Assembly: GCF_022829515.1 (NCBI RefSeq)
Contig: NZ_JAKSYL010000243.1
Span: 1-64,000 of the forward strand
Length of the DNA: 64,000 nucleotides
Source: Methylobacterium sp. J-048
GTDB taxonomy: Bacteria > Pseudomonadota > Alphaproteobacteria > Rhizobiales > Beijerinckiaceae
Direction of reading: 5' to 3'
Shown: piece by piece, positions 1 through 8,696 of the stretch
How positions within the stretch are numbered: the first letter of the stretch is position 1
How the letters are laid out: each line of letters opens with the position of its first letter
Made by a program: the position numbers and the translations under genes
The notes under the pieces: model-generated
Databases searched by the model: none
Told to the model about the DNA's origin: nothing
What the model saw: the letters and a program-made list of their open reading frames with translations, nothing else

Positions 1-1
1 C

Positions 2-853
2 GGCACCGTCGACGAGGACCGCATCATCCGGGGCATGGTCGGCCGCGAGATGGCGAACCGGTATCCCGCCCGCGAGCCGCGCCTCGGCGACGTCATGCTC
101 GAGGTGCGCGACTGGACGGTGCATCACGCCGTCCATGCCGACCGGGCGGTGGTGCGCAACGTCAGCCTCACCGTCCGCAAGGGCGAGATCGTCGGGATCG
201 CCGGCCTGATGGGCTCGGGCCGCACCGAGCTCGCCATGAGCCTGTTCGGCCGCGCCTACGGCCAGGGCATTTCGGGCCGGGTCCGGATCGAGGGCCGGGA
301 TGTCGATGTCTCGACCATCGGCAAGGCGATCGCGGCGGGCATCGCCTACGTCACCGAGGACCGCAAGCAGCTCGGCCTCGTGCTCGACGAGACCATCACC
401 AAGAACACCACCCTGGCGAACCTGCCGGGCGTGTCCACGGCCGCGGTGATCGACGAGGACAAGGAGCGCGGCGTCGCCACCGATTACCGGACCAAGATGC
501 GCATCCGCTCCTTCGGCGTCGCGCAGCAGACCGTGAACCTGTCCGGCGGCAACCAGCAGAAGGTCGTGCTCAGCAAGTGGCTGTTCACGCATCCCAAGGT
601 GCTGATCCTCGATGAGCCGACGCGGGGCATCGATGTCGGCGCCAAGTACGAAATCTATTCGATCATCAATGAGTTGGCCGATGGCGGCCGGGGCGTGCTG
701 ATGATCTCGTCGGAGATGCCGGAGCTGCTCGGCATGTGCGACCGCATCTACGTGATGAACGAGGGGCGCTTCGTGGGCGAGTTCCAGCGCTCGGAGGCGA
801 GCCAGGAGGCGATCATGCGCGCGATCATGCGCTCGAAGGAACTGAACGTATGA
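2..853 (+). CDS. mmsA: Multiple-monosaccharide ABC transporter ATP-binding subunit, 5' part missing
   Basis: This is the C-terminal 283 residues of a sugar ABC importer ATPase of the two-domain RbsA/XylG/GguA type; the gene enters from the left edge in frame. What remains is the second nucleotide-binding domain. It has a Walker A-like GLMGSGRTEL near nt 200-235, the signature LSGGNQQKV near nt 540-566, and Walker B VLILDEPTRG near nt 600-630. The degenerate second Walker A is usual for this family. Its stop overlaps the start of the permease gene by four bases (ATGA), so the two are translationally coupled. The specificity (MmsA/GguA, multiple monosaccharides) is taken mainly from the permease. 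The periplasmic binding protein should lie upstream, outside the window. Confidence 0.93.
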   Translation, partial: GTVDEDRIIRGMVGREMANRYPAREPRLGDVMLEVRDWTVHHAVHADRAVVRNVSLTVRKGEIVGIAGLMGSGRTELAMSLFGRAYGQGISGRVRIEGRDVDVSTIGKAIAAGIAYVTEDRKQLGLVLDETITKNTTLANLPGVSTAAVIDEDKERGVATDYRTKMRIRSFGVAQQTVNLSGGNQQKVVLSKWLFTHPKVLILDEPTRGIDVGAKYEIYSIINELADGGRGVLMISSEMPELLGMCDRIYVMNEGRFVGEFQRSEASQEAIMRAIMRSKELNV

Positions 854-2079
854 CCGAGATCTCTGCGGCCAAGACGATGCCCTCCGGCCCCGATTCGATC
901 CCGGACGCCAAGCCTGCCGCCGATGCGCGTGCCAAGCGCGGCTTCCTCGGGACCTCGCAGTTCCGGGATTACGGACTGGTGATCGCGCTGCTGCTGATCA
1001 CGCTGTTCTTCGAGTACACGACGAACGGCGTGCTGTTCCAGCCGCTCAACCTGACCAACCTGATCCTGCAGAACAGCTACGTCGTCGTGATGGCGCTGGG
1101 CATGCTGCTGGTCATCGTGGCCGGCCATATCGACCTGTCGATCGGCTCGATCGTCGGCTTCGTCGGCGCGCTGGCGGCCCTGCTGATGGTCCGCTTCGGC
1201 ATCGATCCCCTATCCGCGACGATCATCTGCCTCGCGGTCGGCGCGGCCATCGGCGGGCTGCAGGGGTCTTTCGTCGCCTATCTCGGCATTCCGAGCTTCA
1301 TCGTCACCCTGGCCGGCATGCTGGTGTTCCGCGGCCTGACCCTCGCCCTGCTGCAGGGCGCCTCGATCGGGCCGTTCCCGGAGGTGTTCCAGCTTCTCGC
1401 CAAGGGGTTCCTGGTCAATTTCGCCGGCCCCTGGACCTCGGTTCTGATCGGGCTCGTGCTCGCGCTGCTCCTGCTCGGCATGAACTGGCAGCGCCGCGCC
1501 GTGCAGGTCCGCCACGGCAGCCAGCCCGACAGCCTGGCCTCGTTCATCCTGCGCAACGGCATCGTCACCGCCGTGATCCTCGCCTTCGCGTACCAGATGA
1601 GTTCGTATCGCGGGCTGCCGAACGTGCTGATCGTGATGTTCGTGCTGGTGATGCTCTACCGCTTCGTCACCACGCGGACGACGATCGGGCGGCGGATCTA
1701 CGCGCTCGGCGGCAACATCAAGGCCGCGCGCCTGTCCGGCATCAAGACCGAGCGGCTCACCTTCCTGACCTTCGCCAATATGGGTGCCCTGGCCGGGCTC
1801 GCTGGCATGATCTTCGCCGCACGCCTGAACACCGCGACCCCGAAGGCCGGCGTCGGCTTCGAGCTCGACGTGATCGCGGCCTGCTTCATCGGCGGCGCGT
1901 CGGCGGCGGGCGGCATCGGCAAGGTCTCGGGCGTCGTCATCGGCGCGTTCATCATCGGTGTGATGAACAACGGCATGTCGATCCTCGGCATCGGCATCGA
2001 TTACCAGCAGGTGATCAAGGGTATCGTCCTGCTCGCCGCGGTCTGCCTCGACGTCTACAACAAGAAGAACCGCGCCTGA
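850..2079 (+). CDS. mmsB: Multiple-monosaccharide ABC transporter permease
   Basis: 409-residue inner-membrane permease of the BPD_transp_2 family (RbsC/XylH/GguB). About 45 polar N-terminal residues are followed by roughly ten hydrophobic segments. The EAA-like region GHIDLSIGS lies near residue 95, and the C-terminal FELDVIAACFIGGAS and GIGIDYQQ stretches match the GguB/MmsB subgroup from memory. Length fits that subgroup and is longer than RbsC. The ATG overlaps the ATPase stop (ATGA). It should form the channel of an importer for xylose, arabinose, glucose or similar sugars, together with the upstream ATPase and a ChvE-like binding protein. The exact substrate cannot be read from sequence. 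Confidence 0.92.
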   Translation: MTEISAAKTMPSGPDSIPDAKPAADARAKRGFLGTSQFRDYGLVIALLLITLFFEYTTNGVLFQPLNLTNLILQNSYVVVMALGMLLVIVAGHIDLSIGSIVGFVGALAALLMVRFGIDPLSATIICLAVGAAIGGLQGSFVAYLGIPSFIVTLAGMLVFRGLTLALLQGASIGPFPEVFQLLAKGFLVNFAGPWTSVLIGLVLALLLLGMNWQRRAVQVRHGSQPDSLASFILRNGIVTAVILAFAYQMSSYRGLPNVLIVMFVLVMLYRFVTTRTTIGRRIYALGGNIKAARLSGIKTERLTFLTFANMGALAGLAGMIFAARLNTATPKAGVGFELDVIAACFIGGASAAGGIGKVSGVVIGAFIIGVMNNGMSILGIGIDYQQVIKGIVLLAAVCLDVYNKKNRA

Positions 2080-2111
2080 CGCCAGAAGACGGCCGGTCCG
2101 TCGCCGCGGAT

Positions 2112-2474
2112 CTACGCGGTCCGTCGGGGCTGCCGGTCGTCGCTGCGCTGCCGTTGGCTCCCCAGCTCGGGGAGGTCGCGGGCGGGCTGTACGATCTTCG
2201 TCATGAGCAGCTGATGCGGCTGCGGACCCGGCAGGAGCGGGATCGTCTGCGGCTCGGGTGCCGGCGGTCGCGGGGTCGGGACGGGCGCCCGAGGCTTCGG
2301 CGTCTTCGGTGCCGGCATCGCCGAGAAGCCGACACACAGCACCAGGCACGACAGACCGGTCACGACGCTCTCAACGGACGGATCCGGATGGGTCATCATG
2401 TAACCGAGCCCGCCGAGCCCTGAGCCGGCGGCCAGGATGCGGGATAGGGACGGATAGGAGGGCATGCCCAACAA
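2112..2474 (-). CDS. Hypothetical small membrane protein with proline-rich tail
   Basis: 120-residue protein that I do not recognise. The N-terminal half contains two hydrophobic stretches (about residues 8-25 and 36-52) consistent with two short membrane helices. Residues 53-90 are rich in Pro, Ala and Lys (PKTPKPRAPVPTPRPPAP), and the C-terminus is polar and arginine-rich. ATG codons at residues 1 and 4 are both possible starts. It lies alone between the sugar permease and the polyprenyl synthetase and may be restricted to this genus. Coding status is likely but not certain, because long open frames are common in DNA this GC-rich. Confidence 0.55.
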   Translation of the reverse strand: MLGMPSYPSLSRILAAGSGLGGLGYMMTHPDPSVESVVTGLSCLVLCVGFSAMPAPKTPKPRAPVPTPRPPAPEPQTIPLLPGPQPHQLLMTKIVQPARDLPELGSQRQRSDDRQPRRTA

Positions 2475-2570
2475 TCGGGGCAGCGCCCTTGCGGGTCGGT
2501 CAAACCGATCTGCTCAATTGTCGCGATCCGAGCCTGCCCTGTCCTGGGCGCATGCCCAGCGCCGGTTCGC

Positions 2571-3542
2571 TCAGGTCTTGCGCGCGACGGTGAAGCGGGC
2601 GGCGTCCCGCAGGGTCCGCGCACCCTCGCCCCAGAGCGCCACCGCGTCCTCGCAGACACCGACCAGGCGGTCGCATTCGGCCCGGGCCCCGTCGAGGCCG
2701 AGGCGGTCGACCAGCGTGGCCTTGCCGGCATCCTTGTCCTTGCCGGTGGCCTTGCCCATCGCCTCCGGGGAGGCCTCCCGGTCCAGAATGTCGTCGGCGA
2801 TCTGGAACGCCTGGCCCAGCGCCAGCCCGTAGCGCAGCAGCGCCGCCCGCTGCCCTTCGTCGGCGCCGCCGACGATCGCGCCGGCTTCCACCGAGAAGGC
2901 CAGGATCGCGCCGGTCTTCATCGCCTGCATCCGCAGGGTGTCGTCCACGTCCATATTGGCCGCGCCGAACCGCCCCTCGGCGGTGAGATCGAGCAGCTGA
3001 CCACCGACCATGCCGCCGAGGCCGGAGGCGCGGGCCAACCCGAGCACCAGGTCGGCGCGGATCCGCGCGTCGGGCTGCCAGGTCGGGTCGGCGACGATCT
3101 CGAAGGCCAGCGTCTGCAGGGCGTCGCCCACCAGGATGGCGGTAGCCTCGTCGTAGGCCTTGTGCACCGTCGGCTTGCCGCGGCGCATGTCGTCGTCGTC
3201 CATGGCCGGCAGGTCGTCGTGGACGAGGCTGTAGCAATGCACGAGCTCGACCCCGGCGCCGGCCGCGAGCGCGGCGGCTTCGGAGCCGCCGAGCATCCGG
3301 GCAGTCTCGATGGCGAGGAACGGGCGCAGGCGCTTGCCGCCGCCGAGCACGGCGTGCCGCATCGCCTCCATCAGGCGCGGCGGCCGGGCGATCTCGCCGG
3401 GGCCGACTTCGGGGCCGAGCCGGTCGACCAGAAACGTCTCGACCGTCTCGGCGACCTGCGCCAGCCTGTGGGAAAACTCGGAGGCGGGGGTGCCAGCCTT
3501 GACCGAACCGGTCTGAGCCTGCGTTGAGGAAGTCGAGGTCAT
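2571..3542 (-). CDS. ispA: Polyprenyl synthetase (farnesyl/geranylgeranyl diphosphate synthase)
   Basis: 323-residue trans-prenyltransferase that condenses isopentenyl diphosphate with allylic diphosphates to make C15-C20 prenyl diphosphates. Visible motifs in order are GGGKRLRP, the first aspartate-rich motif DDLPAMDDDD, and the second aspartate-rich motif QIADDILD. The bulky pattern around the first motif fits a short-chain (IspA) enzyme better than an octaprenyl synthase. The ATG at 3542 (MTSTSS) is preferred over an in-frame codon at 3578, which would overlap the divergent mtgA start. It is cytoplasmic and feeds quinone, hopanoid and carotenoid synthesis. Chain length is inferred, not shown. 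Confidence 0.9.
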   Translation of the reverse strand: MTSTSSTQAQTGSVKAGTPASEFSHRLAQVAETVETFLVDRLGPEVGPGEIARPPRLMEAMRHAVLGGGKRLRPFLAIETARMLGGSEAAALAAGAGVELVHCYSLVHDDLPAMDDDDMRRGKPTVHKAYDEATAILVGDALQTLAFEIVADPTWQPDARIRADLVLGLARASGLGGMVGGQLLDLTAEGRFGAANMDVDDTLRMQAMKTGAILAFSVEAGAIVGGADEGQRAALLRYGLALGQAFQIADDILDREASPEAMGKATGKDKDAGKATLVDRLGLDGARAECDRLVGVCEDAVALWGEGARTLRDAARFTVARKT

Positions 3543-3560
3543 CGGGCGCTGCGTCCGGTC

Positions 3561-4349
3561 TTGGCCTGGCGAAATCAATCGGGCGTCGCTTTGCGCGGAG
3601 ATGAAATCACGTTTGACCGAACCGGACCCAGGCGGAACGCGGCAGAGCGCGATTTGCCACGCGCCCGCCCGAGGCGGTCCCGCCGTGTGCGCCGGATCGT
3701 GGGAGCGCTGCTGCTGCTCCCCGCCATCGGATTCCTCTTCACGCTCACGCTGGCGCTCGTCTATAGCGCGGTGACGCCGCCGTCGACCCTGATGCTCGGA
3801 CGGTGGTTGACGCTTCAGCCCGTGAGCCGGGATCCGGTGCCGCTCGCCGCGATCGCGTCAGTGCTGCCGCAGGCGGTGATCGCCTCGGAGGACCAGCGCT
3901 TCTGCCTGGATTACGGCGTCGATTTCGGGGCGATCCGCGAAGTCGTGGAGGACGAGGATTCACCCAGCCGGGGCGCCTCGACCATCGCCATGCAGACGGT
4001 GAAGAACGTCTTCCTGTGGCCGGGCCGCTCCTACATCCGCAAGGTTCTGGAGATCCCGCTGGCGCTGGCGCTCGACGCGCTGTGGGGCAAACGGCGGATG
4101 ATGGAGATCTACCTCAACGTCGCCGAATGGGGCGACGGGATCTACGGCGCGCAGGCGGCGAGCCGCCATTGGTTCGGCAAGGATGCGAGCCGCCTGACCC
4201 GGAGCGAGGCGGCCCTCCTGGTCGCCGTGCTGCCGAACCCGATCACCCGCAGCGCCGGCCGCCCCTCCCCCGGGGTCCGCCGCCGTGCCGCGCAGATCCA
4301 GGCCATGATGGGCCAGATCGAAGGGCTCACGGGCTGCCTGCGACGGTAA
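3561..4349 (+). CDS. mtgA: Monofunctional biosynthetic peptidoglycan transglycosylase
   Basis: Glycosyltransferase family 51 enzyme that polymerises lipid II into glycan strands, without a transpeptidase domain. An arginine-rich N-terminus is followed by one membrane helix (about residues 46-70). The catalytic region contains IASEDQRFCLDYGVD (catalytic Glu in SEDQ; MtgA usually has EDxxF), GASTIAMQTVKN, and the helix KRRMMEIYLNVAEWGDGIYGAQAA with the second conserved Glu. The start is uncertain. The furthest upstream start is TTG 3561 (262 residues); TTG 3654 (231 residues) or GTG 3687 would give the usual family length of about 225-245. It is divergent from ispA, with almost no spacer if the long start is used. 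Confidence 0.9.
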   Translation: MAWRNQSGVALRGDEITFDRTGPRRNAAERDLPRARPRRSRRVRRIVGALLLLPAIGFLFTLTLALVYSAVTPPSTLMLGRWLTLQPVSRDPVPLAAIASVLPQAVIASEDQRFCLDYGVDFGAIREVVEDEDSPSRGASTIAMQTVKNVFLWPGRSYIRKVLEIPLALALDALWGKRRMMEIYLNVAEWGDGIYGAQAASRHWFGKDASRLTRSEAALLVAVLPNPITRSAGRPSPGVRRRAAQIQAMMGQIEGLTGCLRR

Positions 4350-4359
4350 TTTTTTACGT

Positions 4360-4908
4360 TTAGCCGCGCGCTGCCCGCTCGCTAGCGCTCTTGATCGACG
4401 CGAGGGTACGGCGGCGCACGAGGCCGCTGACGGGGCGGATCAGCAGCCAGTAGGGCGTGAACTTCAGGCGCGCGGCGCGGCTCGCGCAGGACACGCGCGT
4501 CTCGGTGACGAGCCGGGTCCGGCCGGCGGGATCGCGCTGCGTTGTGAAGGCTAGGGCGAGCTTGGCGACGTGGGTCGCGTCGAACGCCAGGAAAGCGGCG
4601 CCGTCGGCGATCGGTTCCAGGCCGAAATCCGGGCGCCAGAACCGGCCGATCAAGCCGTAGACGAGCTCGCTCTCGCTTCGGTCGAGCAGCGTGAAATCGT
4701 GGAATCCGAACGGCGCGCGCAGAGCCCCCGGCTCGCTGAGGAGGCGCATCGGCATCTCCCGCAGGCCGATCATGAGCCGAAAGAACCGGTCCGAGTCCGG
4801 GCGGTAGGCGACGACGCTGTCGAGGATCCCGGCCGGCTCGGCGGCCACCAGGCAGGCATGCGTCTCGCTGAACTGGTAGGTCGGCAGGTATCGGTCGAGG
4901 AGGCGCAT
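4360..4908 (-). CDS. Conserved hypothetical protein, possibly SRPBCC/DUF2867-like
   Basis: 182 residues from the chosen ATG at 4908 (MRLLDRYLPTYQFSE). The frame stays open to 5109, but the upstream part has little protein-like character. The pattern RYLPTYQFSE, then two hydrophobic/amphipathic blocks, then ELVYGLIGRFWRP and a C-terminal LKFTPYWLLIRPVSGL recalls small ligand-binding proteins of the SRPBCC/DUF2867 type. I make that link from memory and hold it loosely. No catalytic motif or signal peptide is visible. It is convergent with mtgA (10-bp gap) and divergent from the next gene. Its function is unknown. Confidence 0.68.
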   Translation of the reverse strand: MRLLDRYLPTYQFSETHACLVAAEPAGILDSVVAYRPDSDRFFRLMIGLREMPMRLLSEPGALRAPFGFHDFTLLDRSESELVYGLIGRFWRPDFGLEPIADGAAFLAFDATHVAKLALAFTTQRDPAGRTRLVTETRVSCASRAARLKFTPYWLLIRPVSGLVRRRTLASIKSASERAARG

Positions 4909-5125
4909 GCCGGTGTCAGACAGTGTGGGATTTCGCCGCTCGGGCCGATCGTCCCACACCGTCATACGATCGAACCAGCCATGGGCGTCCCCGACTCGCG
5001 ACATCCGGACTCGATATAGGTTGATCGAGCCGCACACGGACGCAAGGCCGTTGCAGGCGGTAGCAGCCGCCGAATCGGCTCTGTAAGAGGGGCGCCAGAT
5101 CCGCGACACCTGGGACCCACCGATT

Positions 5126-5746
5126 ATGAACGACGCCGTCTACGACCTCACCCTCGAGCGCATCGCCCTGATCCGCCGGATGGTGGTCGCCTGGAACGGC
5201 GCCGAGCCCGGCGCGCCGATGATCCACCCGGAGGCGCCCTACGGCAGCCACGATCGCGACGGCGACATCGCCAACGTCACGGGCGACGACGACGGCGCCG
5301 AGGAGGAGCACCGGGCGCTGGAGGACGGGATCGCCGTGTTCTCGCAGAACGCCAAGCTCAAGCCCGGCCGCTACCAGTACCACAACCCGCTCGCCAAGCT
5401 GAATTGCGCCGCGATCACCGACGTGTTCCGGGATGCCGCCACCGGCGAGACCCCGGAACACATCACCTTCGCGGTGACGGACGAGCACCTCGCGCTGATC
5501 CCGCGCCTCAACCACGTCTGGGACGAGGCCCACGGCGTGCCGCGCATCGACCCGGACCGGCCCTATGGCGGGACGGAGCCGTATACGCTGGACATGGGCC
5601 GCCATCTCGGCGGTGCTTCCGATGAGGACAGCCTGGCTCGGCTCCACCGCGAGATGCAGCCGGCCTTCCAGATCTTTCTGCGCTACGCCGATCTCGGGCC
5701 CGGCGTGTTCCGCCGGAACGCCGCGGCGTTGTGGGAGCCCGCCTGA
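5126..5746 (+). CDS. Conserved hypothetical protein with an internal duplication
   Basis: 206 acidic residues, no signal peptide or membrane segment. I do not recognise a family. Two parts of the protein resemble each other. Residues 7-42 (LTLERIALIRRMVVAWN... then IHPEAPYG) and residues 117-152 (VTDEHLALIPRLNHVWDE... then IDPDRPYG) share the order helix-helix-Trp-Asn/Asp, then I-H/D-P-x-x-P-Y-G. This suggests an ancient duplication of a ~110-residue unit. The ATG at 5126 directly precedes the first repeat. The stop lies inside a perfect hairpin shared with the convergent argG gene. Confidence 0.78.
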   Translation: MNDAVYDLTLERIALIRRMVVAWNGAEPGAPMIHPEAPYGSHDRDGDIANVTGDDDGAEEEHRALEDGIAVFSQNAKLKPGRYQYHNPLAKLNCAAITDVFRDAATGETPEHITFAVTDEHLALIPRLNHVWDEAHGVPRIDPDRPYGGTEPYTLDMGRHLGGASDEDSLARLHREMQPAFQIFLRYADLGPGVFRRNAAALWEPA

Positions 5747-5771
5747 GCGCGGGCCCCCGGGGACGCTCAGG
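5742..5771. terminator. Hairpin spanning two convergent stop codons
   Basis: Arms CCTGAGCG at 5742-5749 and CGCTCAGG at 5764-5771 form a perfect 8-bp outer stem, and the GC-rich centre (CGGGCCCCCGGGG) can pair further. The hairpin contains both the TGA of the upstream + strand gene and the TGA of argG. There is no uridine tract on either side, so it is a candidate bidirectional hairpin rather than a textbook intrinsic terminator. Confidence 0.4.
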
Positions 5772-7005
5772 CGTCCCGCTTCTTGCGCTGCGCCAGGGTA
5801 CGCAGCCGGAGCGCGTTGAGCTTGATGAAGCCCGCCGCGTCGCGGTGGTCGTAGGCGACGGCGCCCTCCTCGAAGGTCACGAGGTCCTGGTCGTAGAGCG
5901 AGTGCGGGCTCTCGCGGCCGATCACGTGGACGCCGCCCTTGTAGAGCTTCAGCCGCACCGTGCCGGTGACCTTCTCCTGGCTCTTGTCGATCAGCGCCTG
6001 GATCATCTCGCGCTCGGGCGAGAACCAGAAGCCGTTGTAGATCAGCTCCGCGTATTGCGGCATCAGCTGGTCCTTGAGGTGGGCTGCGCCCCGGTCCAGC
6101 GTGATCGACTCGATTGCCCGGTGGGCCGGCAGCAGGATCGTGCCGCCTGGCGTCTCGTACATGCCGCGGCTCTTCATGCCGACGAAGCGGTTCTCCACGA
6201 GGTCGAGCCGGCCGATGCCGTTGTCGTGGCCGAGCTGGTTGAGCTTTGCCAGCAGGCTCGCGGGCGATAGCGTCTCGCCGTCGATCGAGACCGCGTCGCC
6301 CTTCTCGAAGCCGATCGTGACGATGGTCGGCGTGTCCGGCGCCTGCTCGGGCGAGATCGTCCGGGAGAAGACGTAATCGGGCACCTCGACGGCCGGATCC
6401 TCCAGCACCTTGCCCTCCGAGGAAGCGTGCAGCAGGTTGGCGTCCACCGAGAACGGGCTCTCGCCGCGCTTATCCTTGGCGATCGGGATCTGGTGCTGCT
6501 CGGCGAAGGCGATCAGCTGCTCGCGGGAGCGCAGGTCCCATTCCCGCCAGGGGGCGATCACCGTCACGTCGGGCTTGAGCGCGTAATAGCCGAGCTCGAA
6601 CCGGACCTGATCGTTGCCCTTGCCGGTGGCACCGTGGCAGACCGCGTCGGCCCCGAGCCGCTCCGCGATCTCGATCTGCTTCTTGGCGATCAGCGGCCGC
6701 GCGATCGAGGTGCCGAGCAGATACACGCCCTCGTAGACGGCGTTGGCCCGGAACATCGGGAACACGTAGTCCCGCACGAACTCCTCGCGCAGGTCCTCGA
6801 TGAAGATGTTTTCGGGCTTGATCCCGAGCAGCTCTGCCTTGCGGCGGGCCGGCTCCAGCTCCTCCCCCTGGCCGAGATCGGCCGTGAAGGTGATGACCTC
6901 GCAGCCGTAGGTGGTCTGCAGCCACTTCAGGATGATCGAGGTGTCGAGGCCGCCGGAATAGGCCAGCACCACCTTCTTCACGGGGCTCTTCGCGGGATCG
7001 GACAT
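5767..7005 (-). CDS. argG: Argininosuccinate synthase
   Basis: 412-residue ATP-dependent ligase joining citrulline and aspartate to argininosuccinate in arginine biosynthesis. The N-type ATP pyrophosphatase P-loop AYSGGLDTS lies at about residues 13-21. Other family stretches are TFTADLGQGEE, GATGKGNDQVRFEL and the C-terminal GYYALKPDV/WFSPEREM regions. The ATG at 7005 (MSDPAKSP) is chosen; the frame extends to a TTG at 7065, but the added residues do not match the family start. Length fits the ~405-residue family. It is apparently monocistronic, sharing a hairpin with the convergent neighbour. Cytoplasmic. Confidence 0.97.
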   Translation of the reverse strand: MSDPAKSPVKKVVLAYSGGLDTSIILKWLQTTYGCEVITFTADLGQGEELEPARRKAELLGIKPENIFIEDLREEFVRDYVFPMFRANAVYEGVYLLGTSIARPLIAKKQIEIAERLGADAVCHGATGKGNDQVRFELGYYALKPDVTVIAPWREWDLRSREQLIAFAEQHQIPIAKDKRGESPFSVDANLLHASSEGKVLEDPAVEVPDYVFSRTISPEQAPDTPTIVTIGFEKGDAVSIDGETLSPASLLAKLNQLGHDNGIGRLDLVENRFVGMKSRGMYETPGGTILLPAHRAIESITLDRGAAHLKDQLMPQYAELIYNGFWFSPEREMIQALIDKSQEKVTGTVRLKLYKGGVHVIGRESPHSLYDQDLVTFEEGAVAYDHRDAAGFIKLNALRLRTLAQRKKRDA

Positions 7006-7209
7006 GCTGGTTCCGGAACTGGTGCAGGGTGTCGGCGGCTTATCGCGGGTGTCATCGGCCTGCAACCGGCGTGCCGCTTCGCGCGTAGCCTGTTGCCGGA
7101 CGATCGACAGCGTTTCGCCTCATGACGGCCTTGCGGCCGTGTGAGGCACGGCGCGGCGCGGGCATTGCCTGATCCCCGCAGCACGAAGAGCATCGGAGAA
7201 GCGAAGTCC

Positions 7210-7836
7210 ATGGCGCGCCAGCCAACCCTGGAGTTCTGGTACGAATTCGCCTCCTCGTATTCCTACCTCGCGGCAATGCGGATCGAGGCCGCTGCGGCTG
7301 AGGCCGGGGTCGCGGTACGCTGGCGGCCGTTCTTGGTTGGGCCGCTGTTCGCGTCGCAGGGCTGGACGACCTCGCCGTTCAACCTCTACCCGGCCAAGGG
7401 CAAGAACATGTGGCGCGACGTGGAGCGCGAGGCCGCCCGGCTCGGGCTGCCGCCGCTGACCCGGCCGGCCCAGTTTCCCCAGAACAGCCTCAGCGCGGTG
7501 CGCGCGGCGGTCTACGGCCACGATCAGGATTGGCTGGTGCCTTTCTCGAAGGCGGTTTTTTCCGCGAGCTTCGCCGAGGGCCGCTCCATCGCCGAGCCGG
7601 CCGCCGTGGTCGAGATCCTCGATTCGCTGGGCCTCGACGGCACCCAGACCGTGCGCGCCGCCGCCGGCGAGGCGAACAAGACCCGGCTGCGGGTCAGCGT
7701 CGAGGAGGCGCGCTCCCGCGGCATCTACGGCGCCCCGACCTTTTTGGCCGATGACGGCGAGCTGTTCTGGGGCAACGACCGCCTGGAACAGGCCTTGGCC
7801 TGGGCGGTCGGTGACCGGCCGGCCGGGATTCGGTAG
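7210..7836 (+). CDS. 2-Hydroxychromene-2-carboxylate isomerase family protein (DsbA fold)
   Basis: 208 residues beginning MARQPTLEFWYEFASSYSY. A purine-rich stretch (GGAGAAGCGAAG) precedes the ATG at 7210, which is why this start is preferred over 7141. The WYEFASSYSYLAA start and the C-terminal RGIYGAPTFLADDGELFWGNDRL are typical of the HCCA isomerase/kappa-class GST branch of the thioredoxin superfamily. These proteins use glutathione and catalyse isomerisations in aromatic degradation, or remain uncharacterised. The Ser at the CxxC-equivalent position (SSYS) agrees with a non-oxidoreductase role. No degradation genes are adjacent, so the substrate is unknown. Confidence 0.85.
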   Translation: MARQPTLEFWYEFASSYSYLAAMRIEAAAAEAGVAVRWRPFLVGPLFASQGWTTSPFNLYPAKGKNMWRDVEREAARLGLPPLTRPAQFPQNSLSAVRAAVYGHDQDWLVPFSKAVFSASFAEGRSIAEPAAVVEILDSLGLDGTQTVRAAAGEANKTRLRVSVEEARSRGIYGAPTFLADDGELFWGNDRLEQALAWAVGDRPAGIR

Positions 7837-7928
7837 GGCGACGTTCACGGAGCCGCGCCATCACGGCGAGGCGATCCCGTAGGCCGCCCAGCCTCGGCCA
7901 AACCCACTCTTTATCCCGGACATTTTCC

Positions 7929-8621
7929 ATGACGCTGTCCCGTCGTCACCTCCTCGCGATCGCTGCCGGCGCTTCCCTGGGTGGTGGATTGGGGCGTGCC
8001 GCCGCGCAATCCTACGGCCAGCGCGTCGCGGTCACCGGCGACGACGGAAGGCCGGTCGCGAACTCGATCCTGCCGGGTGAAATCACCGGGCAGATCCCGG
8101 GCCTGCGCGGCGTCACCTATGCCGGCCCGCGCGAGGGCCAGACCACGCTCTACGAGTTCTTCGACTTCAACTGCCCGTACTGCCGCAAGGCCGCGGCCGA
8201 CGTCGTGGCCCTGCACGAATCCGATCCGGACCTGCGCATCGGCCTCGTCAGCAACCCGATCCTGTCGCCGCAATCCGCCCAGGCCGCGAAGGTGATGCTC
8301 GCGGTCCAGCGCAAGCTCGGCTCGGCCGCTGCGTGGACTTTCTACCGCACGCTCCTGGGCAAGCCCGGCCGCATCGACGGGCCCGGCGCCCTCACCGCCG
8401 CGGCTGCCCTCGGCATCCCACAGGCGGAGGTCGAGGAGATCGCCGACAGCGACGAGGTCCGGCTGGCGCTCAAGGGCCAGATGCGGATGGCGGCCGATCT
8501 CGGCCTCTACGCGACACCCTCGTATGTCCTGGGCAACAGCGGTATCCTCGGCCATCCGGGCGCCAACGCCATGGCAAAGATGATCGCCAGCACGCGCCGG
8601 TGCGATCGGCTCGCCTGCTGA
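7929..8621 (+). CDS. Periplasmic DsbA-family thiol:disulfide oxidoreductase
   Basis: 230 residues. The N-terminus MTLSRRHLLAIAAGASLGG has a twin arginine and a hydrophobic core, so a Tat or Sec signal with cleavage near AAAQS is likely. The active-site CPYC sits in FFDFNCPYCRKAAADV near residue 82. The cis-Pro loop (LYATPSYVLG) lies near residue 195. This layout matches DsbA/ScsC-like proteins (DSBA_2/Thioredoxin_4). It should act on protein thiols in the periplasm. Two further cysteines lie close to the C-terminus. It follows the HCCA isomerase-like gene by 92 bp, so the two could share a transcript. A second family member lies at 49.9 kb. Confidence 0.87.
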   Translation: MTLSRRHLLAIAAGASLGGGLGRAAAQSYGQRVAVTGDDGRPVANSILPGEITGQIPGLRGVTYAGPREGQTTLYEFFDFNCPYCRKAAADVVALHESDPDLRIGLVSNPILSPQSAQAAKVMLAVQRKLGSAAAWTFYRTLLGKPGRIDGPGALTAAAALGIPQAEVEEIADSDEVRLALKGQMRMAADLGLYATPSYVLGNSGILGHPGANAMAKMIASTRRCDRLAC

Positions 8622-8696
8622 GTCGATCGTGCGCGTCGGCCCCGGCTTGTGCCCGCCCGCGCGGCGATGCAGATTCGGGTGGCTTGAGGGACGTCC

